NCBI RefSeq assembly: GCF_028649455.1
Contig: NZ_JAQSIO010000004.1
Coordinates: 248,001-312,000 of the forward strand
From: Curvibacter microcysteis
GTDB lineage: Bacteria; Pseudomonadota; Gammaproteobacteria; Burkholderiales; Burkholderiaceae_C
Direction: 5' to 3'
DNA length: 64,000 nt
In this document: piece after piece, positions 1 through 8,343 of the stretch
Numbering within the stretch: the first letter of the stretch is position 1
Layout: the number at the start of each line of letters is the position of its first letter
Program-made: the position numbers and the translations under genes
The notes under the pieces: generated by a model
What the model saw: the letters and a program-made list of their open reading frames with translations, nothing else
Database searches by the model: none
Told to the model about the DNA's origin: nothing

Positions 1-512
1 GCCGTGGGCTCATCCAACAACAGCCAGCGCGCCGCACCGGGTGCGGGAGGCTCCCAGATCTGGGCCAAGGCGCGAGCCCACTGCACACGGGCTTTCTCGC
101 CGCCCGACAGGCTGGCATAGGCGCGCGCGCTCAAGTGCGCGACCCCCATCACCTGCAATGCCGCGGGCACGATGGCGCCCTCCTGCGCGCTGGGTTGCGC
201 CTGGTGGGCAAACCGGCCCAAGGCCACCACCTCGTGCACCGAGAAGTCAAAAGCCACGGCGCTGTCCTGGAGCATGACCGCGCGGTGCCGGGCCAAGGCC
301 GGTTCCGCCCATTGCGCCAGCGCGCGCTGGCCCAGACACACCCGCCCCTGCCACGGTCGCTGCAAACCGGACAACACCGCCAGCAGGCTGGACTTGCCCG
401 CGCCGTTGGGCCCGAGCACCGCCGTCACCCGACCCGCTTGCAGCACCGCATGACACCGCACCAAGACCTGCGGCGGGCGCACCGACACGGCCACATCTTG
501 CAGATCCATCAT
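1..512 (-). CDS. hmuV: Haem ABC transporter ATP-binding protein HmuV (3' end outside window)
   Basis: This is the ATPase that energises haem import across the inner membrane. About 170 N-terminal codons are visible. They include a Walker A motif (GPNGAGKS, about residues 34-41), a Q-loop region (MLQDSAV), the ABC signature LSGGEKARVQWARAL and Walker B (LLLDEPTA), after which the gene leaves the window. Such proteins are usually about 260 residues. The ATG overlaps the TGA of the permease gene in an ATGA, so translation is probably coupled. It is the last gene of hmuRSTUV. The assignment to haem, not to a siderophore or vitamin B12, rests on the neighbouring HmuS, HmuT and haem-type receptor. 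Confidence 0.9.
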   Translation of the reverse strand, partial: MMDLQDVAVSVRPPQVLVRCHAVLQAGRVTAVLGPNGAGKSSLLAVLSGLQRPWQGRVCLGQRALAQWAEPALARHRAVMLQDSAVAFDFSVHEVVALGRFAHQAQPSAQEGAIVPAALQVMGVAHLSARAYASLSGGEKARVQWARALAQIWEPPAPGAARWLLLDEPT

Positions 513-1549
513 CCCAAGCCCCTCTTGGCCCGGCGCAGCAGCGTCAGGAACACCGGCACGCCCACATAGGCCGTCAACACCCCCAAGGGCAGCTCGGCAG
601 GCTGCACCAGCACCCGGGCCAACGCATCGGCGCCGACCACCAAGACCGCGCCCAACAAGGCCGATCCCGGCAGCAAGTACCGGTGATCCGACCCCGCCAG
701 CAAGCGCACGGCATGGGGGGCGATCAGCCCCACAAAGCCAATCACCCCGGTGAAGGCCGTGATGGCGCCCACCAACAAGGCGGTCAAGGCCACAGCCTGG
801 CGCTTGAGCGACTCCAGCCGCAAGCCCGACAACACGGCCTGGGCCTCGCCCAAGGCCAGCACATTCAAGCCCCGCGCCAGCCGACAGGCCAGGCCCCCAG
901 CCAGCCCCACCACGCCGACCAGCAAGGTCACAGAGGCCCAGCGCGCCCCGCCCAGGCTGCCCATCAGCCAAAACTGCAGGTTGCGCAACTGCTCATCGGT
1001 GGCCAGAAAACTCAGGGTGCCCAAACCCGCCCCAGCCAAAGCATTGACCCCCACGCCGGCCAGCAGCATGGACTCCACGCGCAGCCCGCCGGGCGAGCGC
1101 GCCAGGCCATAAATCAAGGCGCACACCAGCAGGCCGCCCCCAAACGCGCCAAGGACCAGGGCGGCACCACCCAGGCTGCGTGACAGGCCAGGCCACCACC
1201 AGGTGCCCAGCACGATGGTGCTGGCCGCCGCCAGCGCCGCGCCGCTGCTGACCCCGATCAAGCCGGGGTCGGCCAGCGGATTGCGAAACAAGCCTTGCAT
1301 CAACGCCCCCGCCAGGCCCAGGCCTGCGCCTGCGGCCAGCCCCAGCACCAAACGCGGCAGTCGAATGTGCAGAAACACCAGGCCATCCGCGCTGGCCCGG
1401 GCCTCTGGCGACCACAAGAGCGCGCCCAGTCGCAGCACATCGAGTTGGTACGCCCCGGTGAGCGCGGCCAGCCCGGTGGCTGCCAGCAACAGGCTGGACA
1501 AGCCCCACAACAAGCCGGGGTGACGCCCCGCACCCAGCGCCGTGCTCAT
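509..1549 (-). CDS. hmuU: Haem ABC transporter permease HmuU (FecCD family)
   Basis: Inner-membrane permease of the haem importer, 346 aa, the normal size for FecCD/BtuC permeases. The sequence is almost wholly hydrophobic with about ten likely membrane helices. It has family motifs such as RLPRLVLGLAAGAGLGLAGA and FRNPLADPGLIGVSSGAA near the N terminus and GFVGLIAPHAVRLLAG in the C-terminal third, the region that contacts the ATPase. I chose the ATG at 1549 because it overlaps the hmuT stop codon in an ATGA; a longer reading frame upstream lies inside hmuT. Both gene borders are four-base overlaps, which indicates tight coupling with hmuT and hmuV. Confidence 0.92.
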   Translation of the reverse strand: MSTALGAGRHPGLLWGLSSLLLAATGLAALTGAYQLDVLRLGALLWSPEARASADGLVFLHIRLPRLVLGLAAGAGLGLAGALMQGLFRNPLADPGLIGVSSGAALAAASTIVLGTWWWPGLSRSLGGAALVLGAFGGGLLVCALIYGLARSPGGLRVESMLLAGVGVNALAGAGLGTLSFLATDEQLRNLQFWLMGSLGGARWASVTLLVGVVGLAGGLACRLARGLNVLALGEAQAVLSGLRLESLKRQAVALTALLVGAITAFTGVIGFVGLIAPHAVRLLAGSDHRYLLPGSALLGAVLVVGADALARVLVQPAELPLGVLTAYVGVPVFLTLLRRAKRGLG

Positions 1550-2436
1550 GCGCCGAACAGGCCCTGGTGCAAGGCCAGGACCGCGCCGGGCAGGCGCGGC
1601 CCAAAGCCCAGCAAGTGGCTGGCCTCCAAGGTGACCAAGCGGCGACGGGCAAACGCCGGTGTGAGCGCCCATTCGGGACGCTGCCAGAAGCGCTCGGCAC
1701 CGCCCTGCGCCTCCAGGCCCTGGTGGGTCGTGACCAGCACCTCGGGCGCGGCCGCCGCCAAGGCCTCGGCGTTCAAGGGCCGGTAGCCTTCAAACCCCGT
1801 CATGGCATTGACCGCCCCTGCGTAGGCCAGCACCGCATCCGCCGCTGTCCCCCGCCCCGCCACCTGGGGTGCTCCGGCATGGGCCAGGACGAACAAGGCC
1901 CGTGGCGCGGGCTGGCCACGCCGGCCAGCCACCTTGGCGCCAAGCTGAGCCCATTGCGCCTCCAAGGCCTGCCCCAGCGCCCGGGCCGCGGCCACGCGGC
2001 CCGTGACCTGCCCCACCAACTCAACTTTGCTTTGCACCTCACGCCACTGGTGAGACACCGGAACCAGCGCCACCCGCACGCCGGCCTGACGCACCTGGTC
2101 CAACACCGCCTGGGGACCGGCTTCGCTGGTGCCCAGCACCACCTCGGGCCGCAAGGACAGCAGCCCCTCGGCCGACAGCTGCCTCACATAGCCCACCTTG
2201 GCGGTGCGCTGTGCTGCCTCGGGGTAGGTGCTGGTGGTGTCGGACCCCACCAGCTGGTCCTGCGCCCCCAAGGCATAGACCACTTCCGTCAACGCCCCAC
2301 CCAAAGTCACCAGGCGCGCCGGGGCCGCCAGGGCGCCCCCGGCGAGGCCACTGGCCGCCAGTCCGGCCCCCCAGGCCAGACAACGACGCCGATCGAGGGC
2401 CTGGCCCGAAGTCATCACGGTTGGCCAGGCGCTCAT
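1546..2436 (-). CDS. hmuT: Periplasmic haem-binding protein HmuT
   Basis: Substrate-binding protein that should carry haem from the receptor to HmuUV, 296 aa. The N terminus has a DRRR stretch followed by a hydrophobic segment ending in ALAAPA, so it is an export signal, possibly Tat-like. The mature part is a class III (TroA/BtuF) binding fold, with LVTLGGALTEVVYALG, LVGSDTTSTYPEAA and LLSLRPEVVLGTSEAGP. HmuT/ShuT proteins bind haem through a tyrosine; the Tyr of the VGYVRQLSAEGLLSL segment is the likely ligand by position, which is inference. The start at 2436 overlaps the hmuS stop as ATGA. Confidence 0.9.
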   Translation of the reverse strand: MSAWPTVMTSGQALDRRRCLAWGAGLAASGLAGGALAAPARLVTLGGALTEVVYALGAQDQLVGSDTTSTYPEAAQRTAKVGYVRQLSAEGLLSLRPEVVLGTSEAGPQAVLDQVRQAGVRVALVPVSHQWREVQSKVELVGQVTGRVAAARALGQALEAQWAQLGAKVAGRRGQPAPRALFVLAHAGAPQVAGRGTAADAVLAYAGAVNAMTGFEGYRPLNAEALAAAAPEVLVTTHQGLEAQGGAERFWQRPEWALTPAFARRRLVTLEASHLLGFGPRLPGAVLALHQGLFGA

Positions 2437-3590
2437 GCGGCCTCCGACAACGGGGTCACCAGCGTCTGCACCAGCTCGCGCCAGGCCGGGTCCTGCGGCT
2501 GGCCTGGCTTGCGTTCGCCAAACACCATCAGCATGAGTTCACCGTCGGCGTCAAAAGCCTCGACCGAGCTGACCGTGCCGTCCTCACTGGGCTTGTGCAC
2601 CGCCCACACCTGGGCCACGCGGTCGGACCGCAGGTGCAGGTTGAAGCCGGGGTCCATCACATTGAGCCACTGGGCCGTCGCGGTCTGCAGCGGCACGATG
2701 CGCTGCACCGGTCCGCTGTGGATCTGGATGCAAGCCGCGTTGCCCACAAACACCATCAAGCCCAGGCCCGAGGCGGCTGCCAAGTGCAGCAAGCGGGCGA
2801 TGGCGTCGGACGCCAGGCGCGTGGTGAAGAGTCCTTCGGTCAGCCGAAAGCTCTGCTGCCGGTCCAGGCGGTGGCGCTTGAGCAGCGAGAAAAACTCGTG
2901 CGTGTCACGCAAGGCCGCCCAGTCGGCGCGCAATGCCTGCACATCGATGTGGGCATCGGCCAGCCGCTCGGGCTTGGGCGCCTGCCCCAGCGCGAACTGG
3001 GGGCGCGCCTCGGGCGCCGCAAAGCGCGCCATCACCGCCTCGAGCGCGGCGCGGTCGCTCGCCTCGCGCACAAACACCTTGTGCACGGCATGGCCCCAGG
3101 CATCAAAGAACTGCAGGCTCAAGGCCTCGAACTCGCCTTCGCGCAGGGGGGCCTCGCGCACGGCAAAGCCCGCATGCCAGTGGGACAGGAACAAGCGCAG
3201 GTCAATGTCGCGGTCCAGCACCAGGCCCACCTCGCCCTGCGCCGAAACGCGGCGGTAGACCCCGGTTTTTTCGTGCACCACGCTGTGGTTGCGGGTCAGC
3301 GCCATCAAGGGGCCGCAGGGCTCCAGGGCCTTGAGCAGGTCCACCCAATGGCCGTTGAGGGGCACGGTGCGCAAACGGGCCGGTGCGCCCTCGCTGTGGG
3401 CCGCCAACACGGCGCCCTCGCTCAAGCCCAGACGCTCGGCCGCGTCCCGGGCTCGCAAGCCCGACTGGCGCAAAGCCTCAAAAGCCGTTCGCACGGCACC
3501 GCCTGACGTGGCGGCGGGATGAAGCCCCCCGGCCCCAGGGGGGATGGCGGCAGCGTCGGGCACCAGGGCCGCAGACAACACGGATGACAT
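2433..3590 (-). CDS. hmuS: Haem-degrading/haem-carrier factor HmuS (HemS/ChuS family)
   Basis: Cytoplasmic protein that handles imported haem; family members either degrade it to release iron or pass it on. It is 385 aa with two repeated HemS/ChuX domains, roughly residues 40-200 and 215-380, the usual architecture. Recognisable stretches are NGHWVDLLKALEPCGPLMALTRNHSVVHEK in the first half and IQIHSGPVQRIVPLQTA with WLNVMDPGFNLHLR in the second. The ATG at 3590 is preceded by AGGAG about eight bases upstream; an in-frame ATG at 3608 has no such site. It follows hmuR after a 75-base gap and overlaps hmuT by four bases. Confidence 0.9.
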   Translation of the reverse strand: MSSVLSAALVPDAAAIPPGAGGLHPAATSGGAVRTAFEALRQSGLRARDAAERLGLSEGAVLAAHSEGAPARLRTVPLNGHWVDLLKALEPCGPLMALTRNHSVVHEKTGVYRRVSAQGEVGLVLDRDIDLRLFLSHWHAGFAVREAPLREGEFEALSLQFFDAWGHAVHKVFVREASDRAALEAVMARFAAPEARPQFALGQAPKPERLADAHIDVQALRADWAALRDTHEFFSLLKRHRLDRQQSFRLTEGLFTTRLASDAIARLLHLAAASGLGLMVFVGNAACIQIHSGPVQRIVPLQTATAQWLNVMDPGFNLHLRSDRVAQVWAVHKPSEDGTVSSVEAFDADGELMLMVFGERKPGQPQDPAWRELVQTLVTPLSEAA

Positions 3591-3665
3591 GGCAGTACTC
3601 CTATTCACGGATCAACAAGCAAGCAAAAGACAAAAAGCAGGACAGAAGGGCGAGGCCGACCGGGC

Positions 3666-5930
3666 TCAGAAGTCGGCCACCAAGGCCACCCGCAGCGAGC
3701 GGCCCGGCTGGGTATAGGCGTCCTTGACGGTGGAGGCGGAGGACAAACCACGCACATCCGACCAGTACCAGACACGCTGGTTGCTGAGGTTGTTCAGCGC
3801 CACGTTCAGGCGCAGGTCCCGGCGCAGCCGCCACTGACCCGACAGGTCCAGCGTGGTGGAGGACGGCGGCAGGAACTGTGCAGACAACTGGGTCGAGTCC
3901 ACGTCCGAGGCCTTCTTGGCGCTGCGGTGCTGCAGGTCCAGGCGGGCGCTCCAGTCAGAGCGCTCGTAGCGCAGGCCGGCGGCGAAGCGCTGAGGGTCGA
4001 TCGAGTTGATCGGTCGGTTCGTCAAGGTGTCCTTGCCCGTGACCCGGCTGTAGCCAAAGGGGCTGGCCAGTCGCCCGCCGGCCCAAACGCCCCAGTCCTT
4101 CTCGCCCTTGAACTCCAGGCCCGATAGGCGCACCCGACCGATGTTGACGGACTGGTAGATCAGCGGGTCGGCTGCGGTCATGCGACCTCCCACCAGGTGC
4201 TGGTCCTCAATGAAGTCCTTGTAGATGCCGGTGAAGAGGGCCGCATCCAAGCGCCAGTCGGCCAGCCGCCCCCGCAGGCCCAACTCCAGGTTCTGGCTGG
4301 TCTCGGGCTTCAGGTTCGGGTTGGGGATGGACTTGTAGTACTGGGTCAGGTTCTCGAAATAGGCGTTGACCTGGCCCGCGTTGGGCGCCCGAAAGCCCGC
4401 GGCGTAATGGCCAAACAGGCTCCACTGCGGGGACAACTGGCGCATCAGACCGAGCTTGGGCGACGTGGCCGAGCCCGACAGCGAGGCGGCTGGCGTGGAC
4501 GAGGGTGGCGAAAAGCCGGCCTGCTCCGCCTGCAGGCGGAAATGTTCGGCGCGCAGTGCGGCGGTCAAGCTCCAGGGGCCTTGAATGACCTCGTCTTGCA
4601 AGTACAGCGCCTGACTGGTTTCCACCGTGTCGGGGAAGCGTTTGAGCGGAAAGGTCTCGCCGGCCGCCGGTGTGACCCCGGTCTGCAGGTTCAGCACCGA
4701 GGTCCGCACCCAGTCCACGCCATAAGTGAAGCGGTGCGATCGCTCGCCCTCGGTGTAGACGCGCGAGGCCTGCAGCCCGGCTTGCCAGGTGCGCTCGGTG
4801 TAACGCACATCGCGCTCACGGTCGGCTGCGGTGTAGCGGTCCTCAAAAGCAAATTCGCGCGAGCGGGCCTCCTGGAAGCTCAGTAAGGTGCGCAGGTCCT
4901 GCGCCCAGGCCCAGCCGGGCTGCCAGCGCGCGTCCCAGCTGAGGCGGTCGCGCTGCAACTCGGTCCAAGAACTGGCGTAGACCGTCGAGGTGCTGCTGGT
5001 CGGCGTCTTGGCCACGGCCGACAGCAAGGTGTAGTCCGCCTGCTTGCGCACATGCTCGAGGCTCACGGCATGGCGCTGGCCGCCGCCAGGGGTGAGCACC
5101 GCCTTGAGCAGCAGGCCTTCGCCCTTTTGTTGCTCGGGATTGGGCTCGGTGCGCTCCACGTTGGCCGACGCGTTGCGGCCCATGTTCTGCAAAGCCCTGG
5201 CGCCCGAGGTGTTGACGCCCAGCAGCCACTGCAGCACCTCATTGGGGCGCCCCGCCAGGGTGACACCAGCGCGCCAACCCCGGTCCTCGCTGGCATAGGC
5301 CAGGCTGGCTCGCCCGCCCAGGGTCTGGCCATCGCGCAACAAGGCCGAAGGGTCGAGGGTGATGAAATTCACCAGGCCGGCCAGGCCGTCAGAGCCATAC
5401 AGGGCCGACGTGGGCCCCTTGAGCACCTCCACCCGCTCGATCAGACCCAACTCCATGTAGTCACGGCCGAACGCATTGGCGCTGAACACATAGCTGCGGG
5501 GCTGACGGATGCCATCCACCATCATCAAGACCCGGTTACCGTCCAGGCCTCGGATGTTGAATCCTGCGTTTTGGTCCCGCCCGGTGCTGCTGGAGGCCAA
5601 GGTGAATCGGGCCGGTGCCCGCGACACCGACAGGCCCGGCACCTCGCGCGCCACATCGCGGATGTCACGCACCTGGCGGCGCTCCAGGTCCTGAGAGCCG
5701 AGCACGTCCAGGCTCATGGGCAGTTCATCAGGGTCTTGCTCATGGCGCGAGCCGCTGATGACGACCTCGGGCAACGCAGCCAGGAGCTGGGCCGCCGGTC
5801 GCTCGGGCAAGCCCTGGGCATTGAGGCTGCAGGCCGACACACCGAGCACGCAGCCACCGGCCAGCCGGGACCAAGTGCCGCCGCTGGGAGACAGCGAGGG
5901 AAGAAGCGGAGAAAAACAAAGACCAGACAA
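3666..5930 (-). CDS. hmuR: TonB-dependent haem receptor HmuR
   Basis: Outer-membrane gated barrel for haem or haemoproteins, 754 aa. After a poorly hydrophobic leader comes a TonB-box-like LPEVVISGS (about residues 52-60), then a plug with GFNIRGLDGNRVLMMVDGIR and VEVLKGPTSALYGSDGLAG, then the barrel ending in Phe (VALVADF). The haem-receptor signatures FRAP and NPNL are both present (GFRAPNAGQ and IPNPNLKPETS), but no histidine lies between them, where many haem receptors have a ligand. The reading frame has no ATG between an upstream stop near 6022 and the TonB box. The TTG at 5930, with GAGAGG five bases upstream, is the best start. First gene of the operon, behind a Fur-controlled promoter. 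Confidence 0.9.
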   Translation of the reverse strand: MSGLCFSPLLPSLSPSGGTWSRLAGGCVLGVSACSLNAQGLPERPAAQLLAALPEVVISGSRHEQDPDELPMSLDVLGSQDLERRQVRDIRDVAREVPGLSVSRAPARFTLASSSTGRDQNAGFNIRGLDGNRVLMMVDGIRQPRSYVFSANAFGRDYMELGLIERVEVLKGPTSALYGSDGLAGLVNFITLDPSALLRDGQTLGGRASLAYASEDRGWRAGVTLAGRPNEVLQWLLGVNTSGARALQNMGRNASANVERTEPNPEQQKGEGLLLKAVLTPGGGQRHAVSLEHVRKQADYTLLSAVAKTPTSSTSTVYASSWTELQRDRLSWDARWQPGWAWAQDLRTLLSFQEARSREFAFEDRYTAADRERDVRYTERTWQAGLQASRVYTEGERSHRFTYGVDWVRTSVLNLQTGVTPAAGETFPLKRFPDTVETSQALYLQDEVIQGPWSLTAALRAEHFRLQAEQAGFSPPSSTPAASLSGSATSPKLGLMRQLSPQWSLFGHYAAGFRAPNAGQVNAYFENLTQYYKSIPNPNLKPETSQNLELGLRGRLADWRLDAALFTGIYKDFIEDQHLVGGRMTAADPLIYQSVNIGRVRLSGLEFKGEKDWGVWAGGRLASPFGYSRVTGKDTLTNRPINSIDPQRFAAGLRYERSDWSARLDLQHRSAKKASDVDSTQLSAQFLPPSSTTLDLSGQWRLRRDLRLNVALNNLSNQRVWYWSDVRGLSSASTVKDAYTQPGRSLRVALVADF

Positions 5931-6019
5931 AGCGACCTCTCGAGAACACGTTGAAGTTGACGTGCTGGCGGTGGCGCTGAGACCTCTTGGAGGCTCATTC
6001 CTTGGCTGGCGTTTTCCGA

Positions 6020-6048
6020 ATTATATGAGAATGATTCTCATTTGTAAA
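6020..6048 (-). promoter_or_regulatory. hmuR promoter, -35 TTTACA / -10 TATAAT
   Basis: On the minus strand TTTACA (6048-6043) and a perfect TATAAT (6025-6020) are separated by exactly 17 bases. This matches five of six and six of six positions of the sigma-70 consensus. The promoter points to hmuR, whose start lies 90 bases downstream. The spacer is occupied by a Fur-type palindrome, so iron repression is expected. Confidence 0.75.
6025..6041. promoter_or_regulatory. Fur box between hmuR and bfr
   Basis: A perfect palindrome ATGAGAAT-G-ATTCTCAT closely resembles the Fur consensus core (GATAATGATAATCATTATC). It covers the whole spacer between the -35 and -10 of the hmuR promoter. It lies 120 bases before the bfr start, so an effect on bfr is possible but less certain. 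Confidence 0.85.
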
Positions 6049-6160
6049 AATTCACCCTGCAATTTCACGTCAAATACCGGTCAACCCAGGGACATCGGTT
6101 GGATGAGCAGGCCGGATACACCACAATCCGTCCATCGACTGTCTGAACAAAGGAATTGCC

Positions 6161-6637
6161 ATGAAAGGCGACGCTCAAGTCATTGCCCACCTGCAGGCCC
6201 AGCTCAAAAACGAGCTGACCGCGATCAACCAGTACTTCCTGCACTACCGCATGCTCAAGCACTGGGGATTCGACAAGCTGGCCAAGAAGGAATACGCCGA
6301 GTCGATCGGCGAAATGAAACATGCGGACTGGCTGATGGACCGCATCTTCACGCTCGACGGTCTGCCCAATCTGCAGGACCTGGGCAAGCTCTCGGTCGGT
6401 GAAGACGTGCCCGAGATCCTGAGCTGCGACCTGGGTGCCGAGCAAGGCGCCCAAGCCACCATCAAGGCCGGCATCGCCCACTGCGAATCGGTGCGCGACT
6501 ACGTCTCGCGCGACCTGCTGCAAAAAATCCTCGACGACACCGAAGAACACATCGACTTCCTGGAAACCCAGATCGATCTGATCGGCAAAGTCGGCCTGCC
6601 CAACTACCTGCAATCGCAGATGGGCGACATCGAATAA
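6161..6637 (+). CDS. bfr: Bacterioferritin
   Basis: Haem-containing iron-storage protein that forms a 24-subunit shell, 158 aa as usual. Met52, the axial haem ligand, is present. Ferroxidase-centre residues Glu18, Glu51, His54, Glu94 and His130 are present, but position 127 is Thr where the classical centre has Glu (segment DDTEEHIDFLE). A Glu follows at 128. Such changes are known among neisserial and other betaproteobacterial subunits, some of which work in mixed shells; whether that applies here is inference. Start supported by AAGGA eight bases before the ATG. Divergent from hmuR across the Fur box, and followed by a triple terminator. Confidence 0.95.
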   Translation: MKGDAQVIAHLQAQLKNELTAINQYFLHYRMLKHWGFDKLAKKEYAESIGEMKHADWLMDRIFTLDGLPNLQDLGKLSVGEDVPEILSCDLGAEQGAQATIKAGIAHCESVRDYVSRDLLQKILDDTEEHIDFLETQIDLIGKVGLPNYLQSQMGDIE

Positions 6638-6662
6638 GCAGCGCTGCTGCCACACCACATCA

Positions 6663-6722
6663 GGGCCTTCGGGCCCTTTTTTGGGCCTTCGGGCCCTTTT
6701 TTGGGCCTTCGGGCCCTTTTTT
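6663..6722 (+). terminator. Three tandem identical terminators after bfr
   Basis: Three exact 20-base units lie head to tail (6663-6682, 6683-6702, 6703-6722). Each is GGGCC-TTCG-GGCCC followed by six T. Each unit is a complete small intrinsic terminator with a stable UUCG tetraloop, oriented to stop transcription from bfr. On the other strand the stems are followed by A, so they should not stop the convergent efflux operon. Confidence 0.9.
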
Positions 6723-6788
6723 CATGGTGGCAACGGCGCCGCGCCTGGCGTGGGCGGACAGAGGGGGCGCCGCCCGCCCTCCGCCCGG

Positions 6789-6830
6789 CTTCAGGGCAGG
6801 CGCGCCAGGCTTCAGGGCAGGCGCGCCAGG
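6789..6830. repeat. 21-base tandem duplication across the end of the outer membrane factor gene
   Basis: Two exact 21-base copies (6789-6809 and 6810-6830) abut. The copy nearer the gene encodes the final LARLP and the TGA; the second repeats the same end downstream of the stop. The duplication therefore does not change the protein. Confidence 0.85.
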
Positions 6831-8329
6831 CTTGGCGCCCCCGGGGCGGTCGCCTGGGGCTGGGCCTCAGCCCCGTCCCAGCCGCCGCCCAAGGCGCGCA
6901 CCAGGGACACGGTCGCCAAGGCCTGGCTGGTGCGCACCTGCAGCTCGGCACGGCGATTGCGCAACTCGGCCCGGCGCGCGTCCAGCCACTCGATCTGGCT
7001 GACCAGCCCATGGCGGTAACGCGTCGCCGACAGCGCGGTAGCACGCCGGGCCGCAGCCACGGCCCGGCCCTGGGCCTCGGACTGGGCCTCCAGCCACTGC
7101 AAGCTGCGCAGCTGGTCCTCCACCTCGCTGAAGGCCGTCAGCACCTGGCCACGGTACGCCGCCAAGGCGGCATCGAGCCGGGCCTGGGCGCCCTGCTGGG
7201 CCGCCTCGCGCCGGCCGCCGTCGAACAGCGGCAGGGACAGCAAAGCACCCGCGCTCCAGGCGCGTGCCGACCACTTGAACAGGTCGCCCAGCTCGGGCGA
7301 GGCCTGGCCGGCCGCGCCGGTCAGGGTCACGGCGGGGAACCAGGCCGTCTGTGCCACGCCCAGCCGGGCCTGGGCCGCCAGCACGGCGGCCTGGGCAGCG
7401 CTGACATCGGGGCGGCGTGCCAGCACCGTGCCAGGCAGACCGGGTGGAATCACCGGCACGCTGAAGGACGCGCCCGACTCGGGCAGGCTGAAGCCGGTTG
7501 CCACCTCGCCCACCAACAGCGCCAGCGCGTGGGTCAGCAAGGCTTGCTGGCGTTGCAGGGCCAGGGACTCGGCCTCGGTGGCGGCGGCCTCGGCGCGCAC
7601 GCGCGCCAGGTCCAGCTCGGCCACGTCGCCGGCGCGCTCCCGCCGAAGGGTGAGCTGCAGGATGTCGCGCAAAGCCTGCAGGCTCTCGTCCACCAGGGCC
7701 TGCTCGGACTGCACCGAGCGCAGTTGCAAATAGGTCTGGGCCACATCGGCCTGCACCATCAGGCGCGTGCTTTGCAGCAGCGCAGCCTGGGCCCGGGCGT
7801 CCTGGCGCGCGGCCTGGCTGGCCTGGCTCAGGCGGCCCATGACGTCGACTTCATAGGACGCGCCCAGCCCCAGGCTGGCCGTGGTGCTGGGCTGCTCCCC
7901 GCCCAGGGTGCCGCGTCCGGCCTGGCGCTGCAGACCGGCATTGGCGCCGACTTGCGGGCGGCGCGCGGCCTCGGCCGTGCCCAACAGGGCACGGGCCTCG
8001 GCCAGGCGGGCCGCCGCTTCTTGCAGGCGCGTGTTGCCCAGGTCAGCCCGCATGACCAGGTCACTGAGCACCGGGTCCATGAAGGGACGCCACCAGGCGC
8101 CCCGGGCCTGGGCCTCGGCACCGGGGGCCAGCGTCCATTGCCCTTCGGCCGGGGTGGGCGCCGCCGGTGCCGACACGGCGCTGGCCTGGGTCGCGCTGAA
8201 GTGGGCCGGCAACGGAGGCCAAGCCCGCTCAGGCACGGCCTCGGGCGCGCTGGCACAGCCCGCCAGCCACAAGGCCAGGGCCAAGGGCGTGAGCACACGC
8301 CCCGAGATCACAGAGGAAAGTTGTCGCAT
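6812..8329 (-). CDS. RND efflux outer membrane lipoprotein (NodT/OprM/OprC family)
   Basis: Outer-membrane channel of the tripartite efflux pump, 505 aa. The N terminus is a lipoprotein signal with lipobox LAGC (Cys about residue 24). Two TolC-like repeats follow, with coiled-coil-rich Ala/Gln/Arg stretches such as LQEAAARLAEARALLG and RRPDVSAAQAAVLAAQARLGVA, the latter a hallmark of this family. The ATG at 8329 has AAAGAG eight bases upstream; a TTG at 8347 is the only longer alternative. The gap to the pump gene is 14 bases, so it is the last gene of the efflux operon, corresponding to oprC/opcM of the Burkholderia BpeEF/CeoAB loci. Its 3' end carries a 21-base duplication. Confidence 0.92.
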   Translation of the reverse strand: MRQLSSVISGRVLTPLALALWLAGCASAPEAVPERAWPPLPAHFSATQASAVSAPAAPTPAEGQWTLAPGAEAQARGAWWRPFMDPVLSDLVMRADLGNTRLQEAAARLAEARALLGTAEAARRPQVGANAGLQRQAGRGTLGGEQPSTTASLGLGASYEVDVMGRLSQASQAARQDARAQAALLQSTRLMVQADVAQTYLQLRSVQSEQALVDESLQALRDILQLTLRRERAGDVAELDLARVRAEAAATEAESLALQRQQALLTHALALLVGEVATGFSLPESGASFSVPVIPPGLPGTVLARRPDVSAAQAAVLAAQARLGVAQTAWFPAVTLTGAAGQASPELGDLFKWSARAWSAGALLSLPLFDGGRREAAQQGAQARLDAALAAYRGQVLTAFSEVEDQLRSLQWLEAQSEAQGRAVAAARRATALSATRYRHGLVSQIEWLDARRAELRNRRAELQVRTSQALATVSLVRALGGGWDGAEAQPQATAPGAPSLARLP

Positions 8330-8343
8330 GGGAGATGTCTCTT

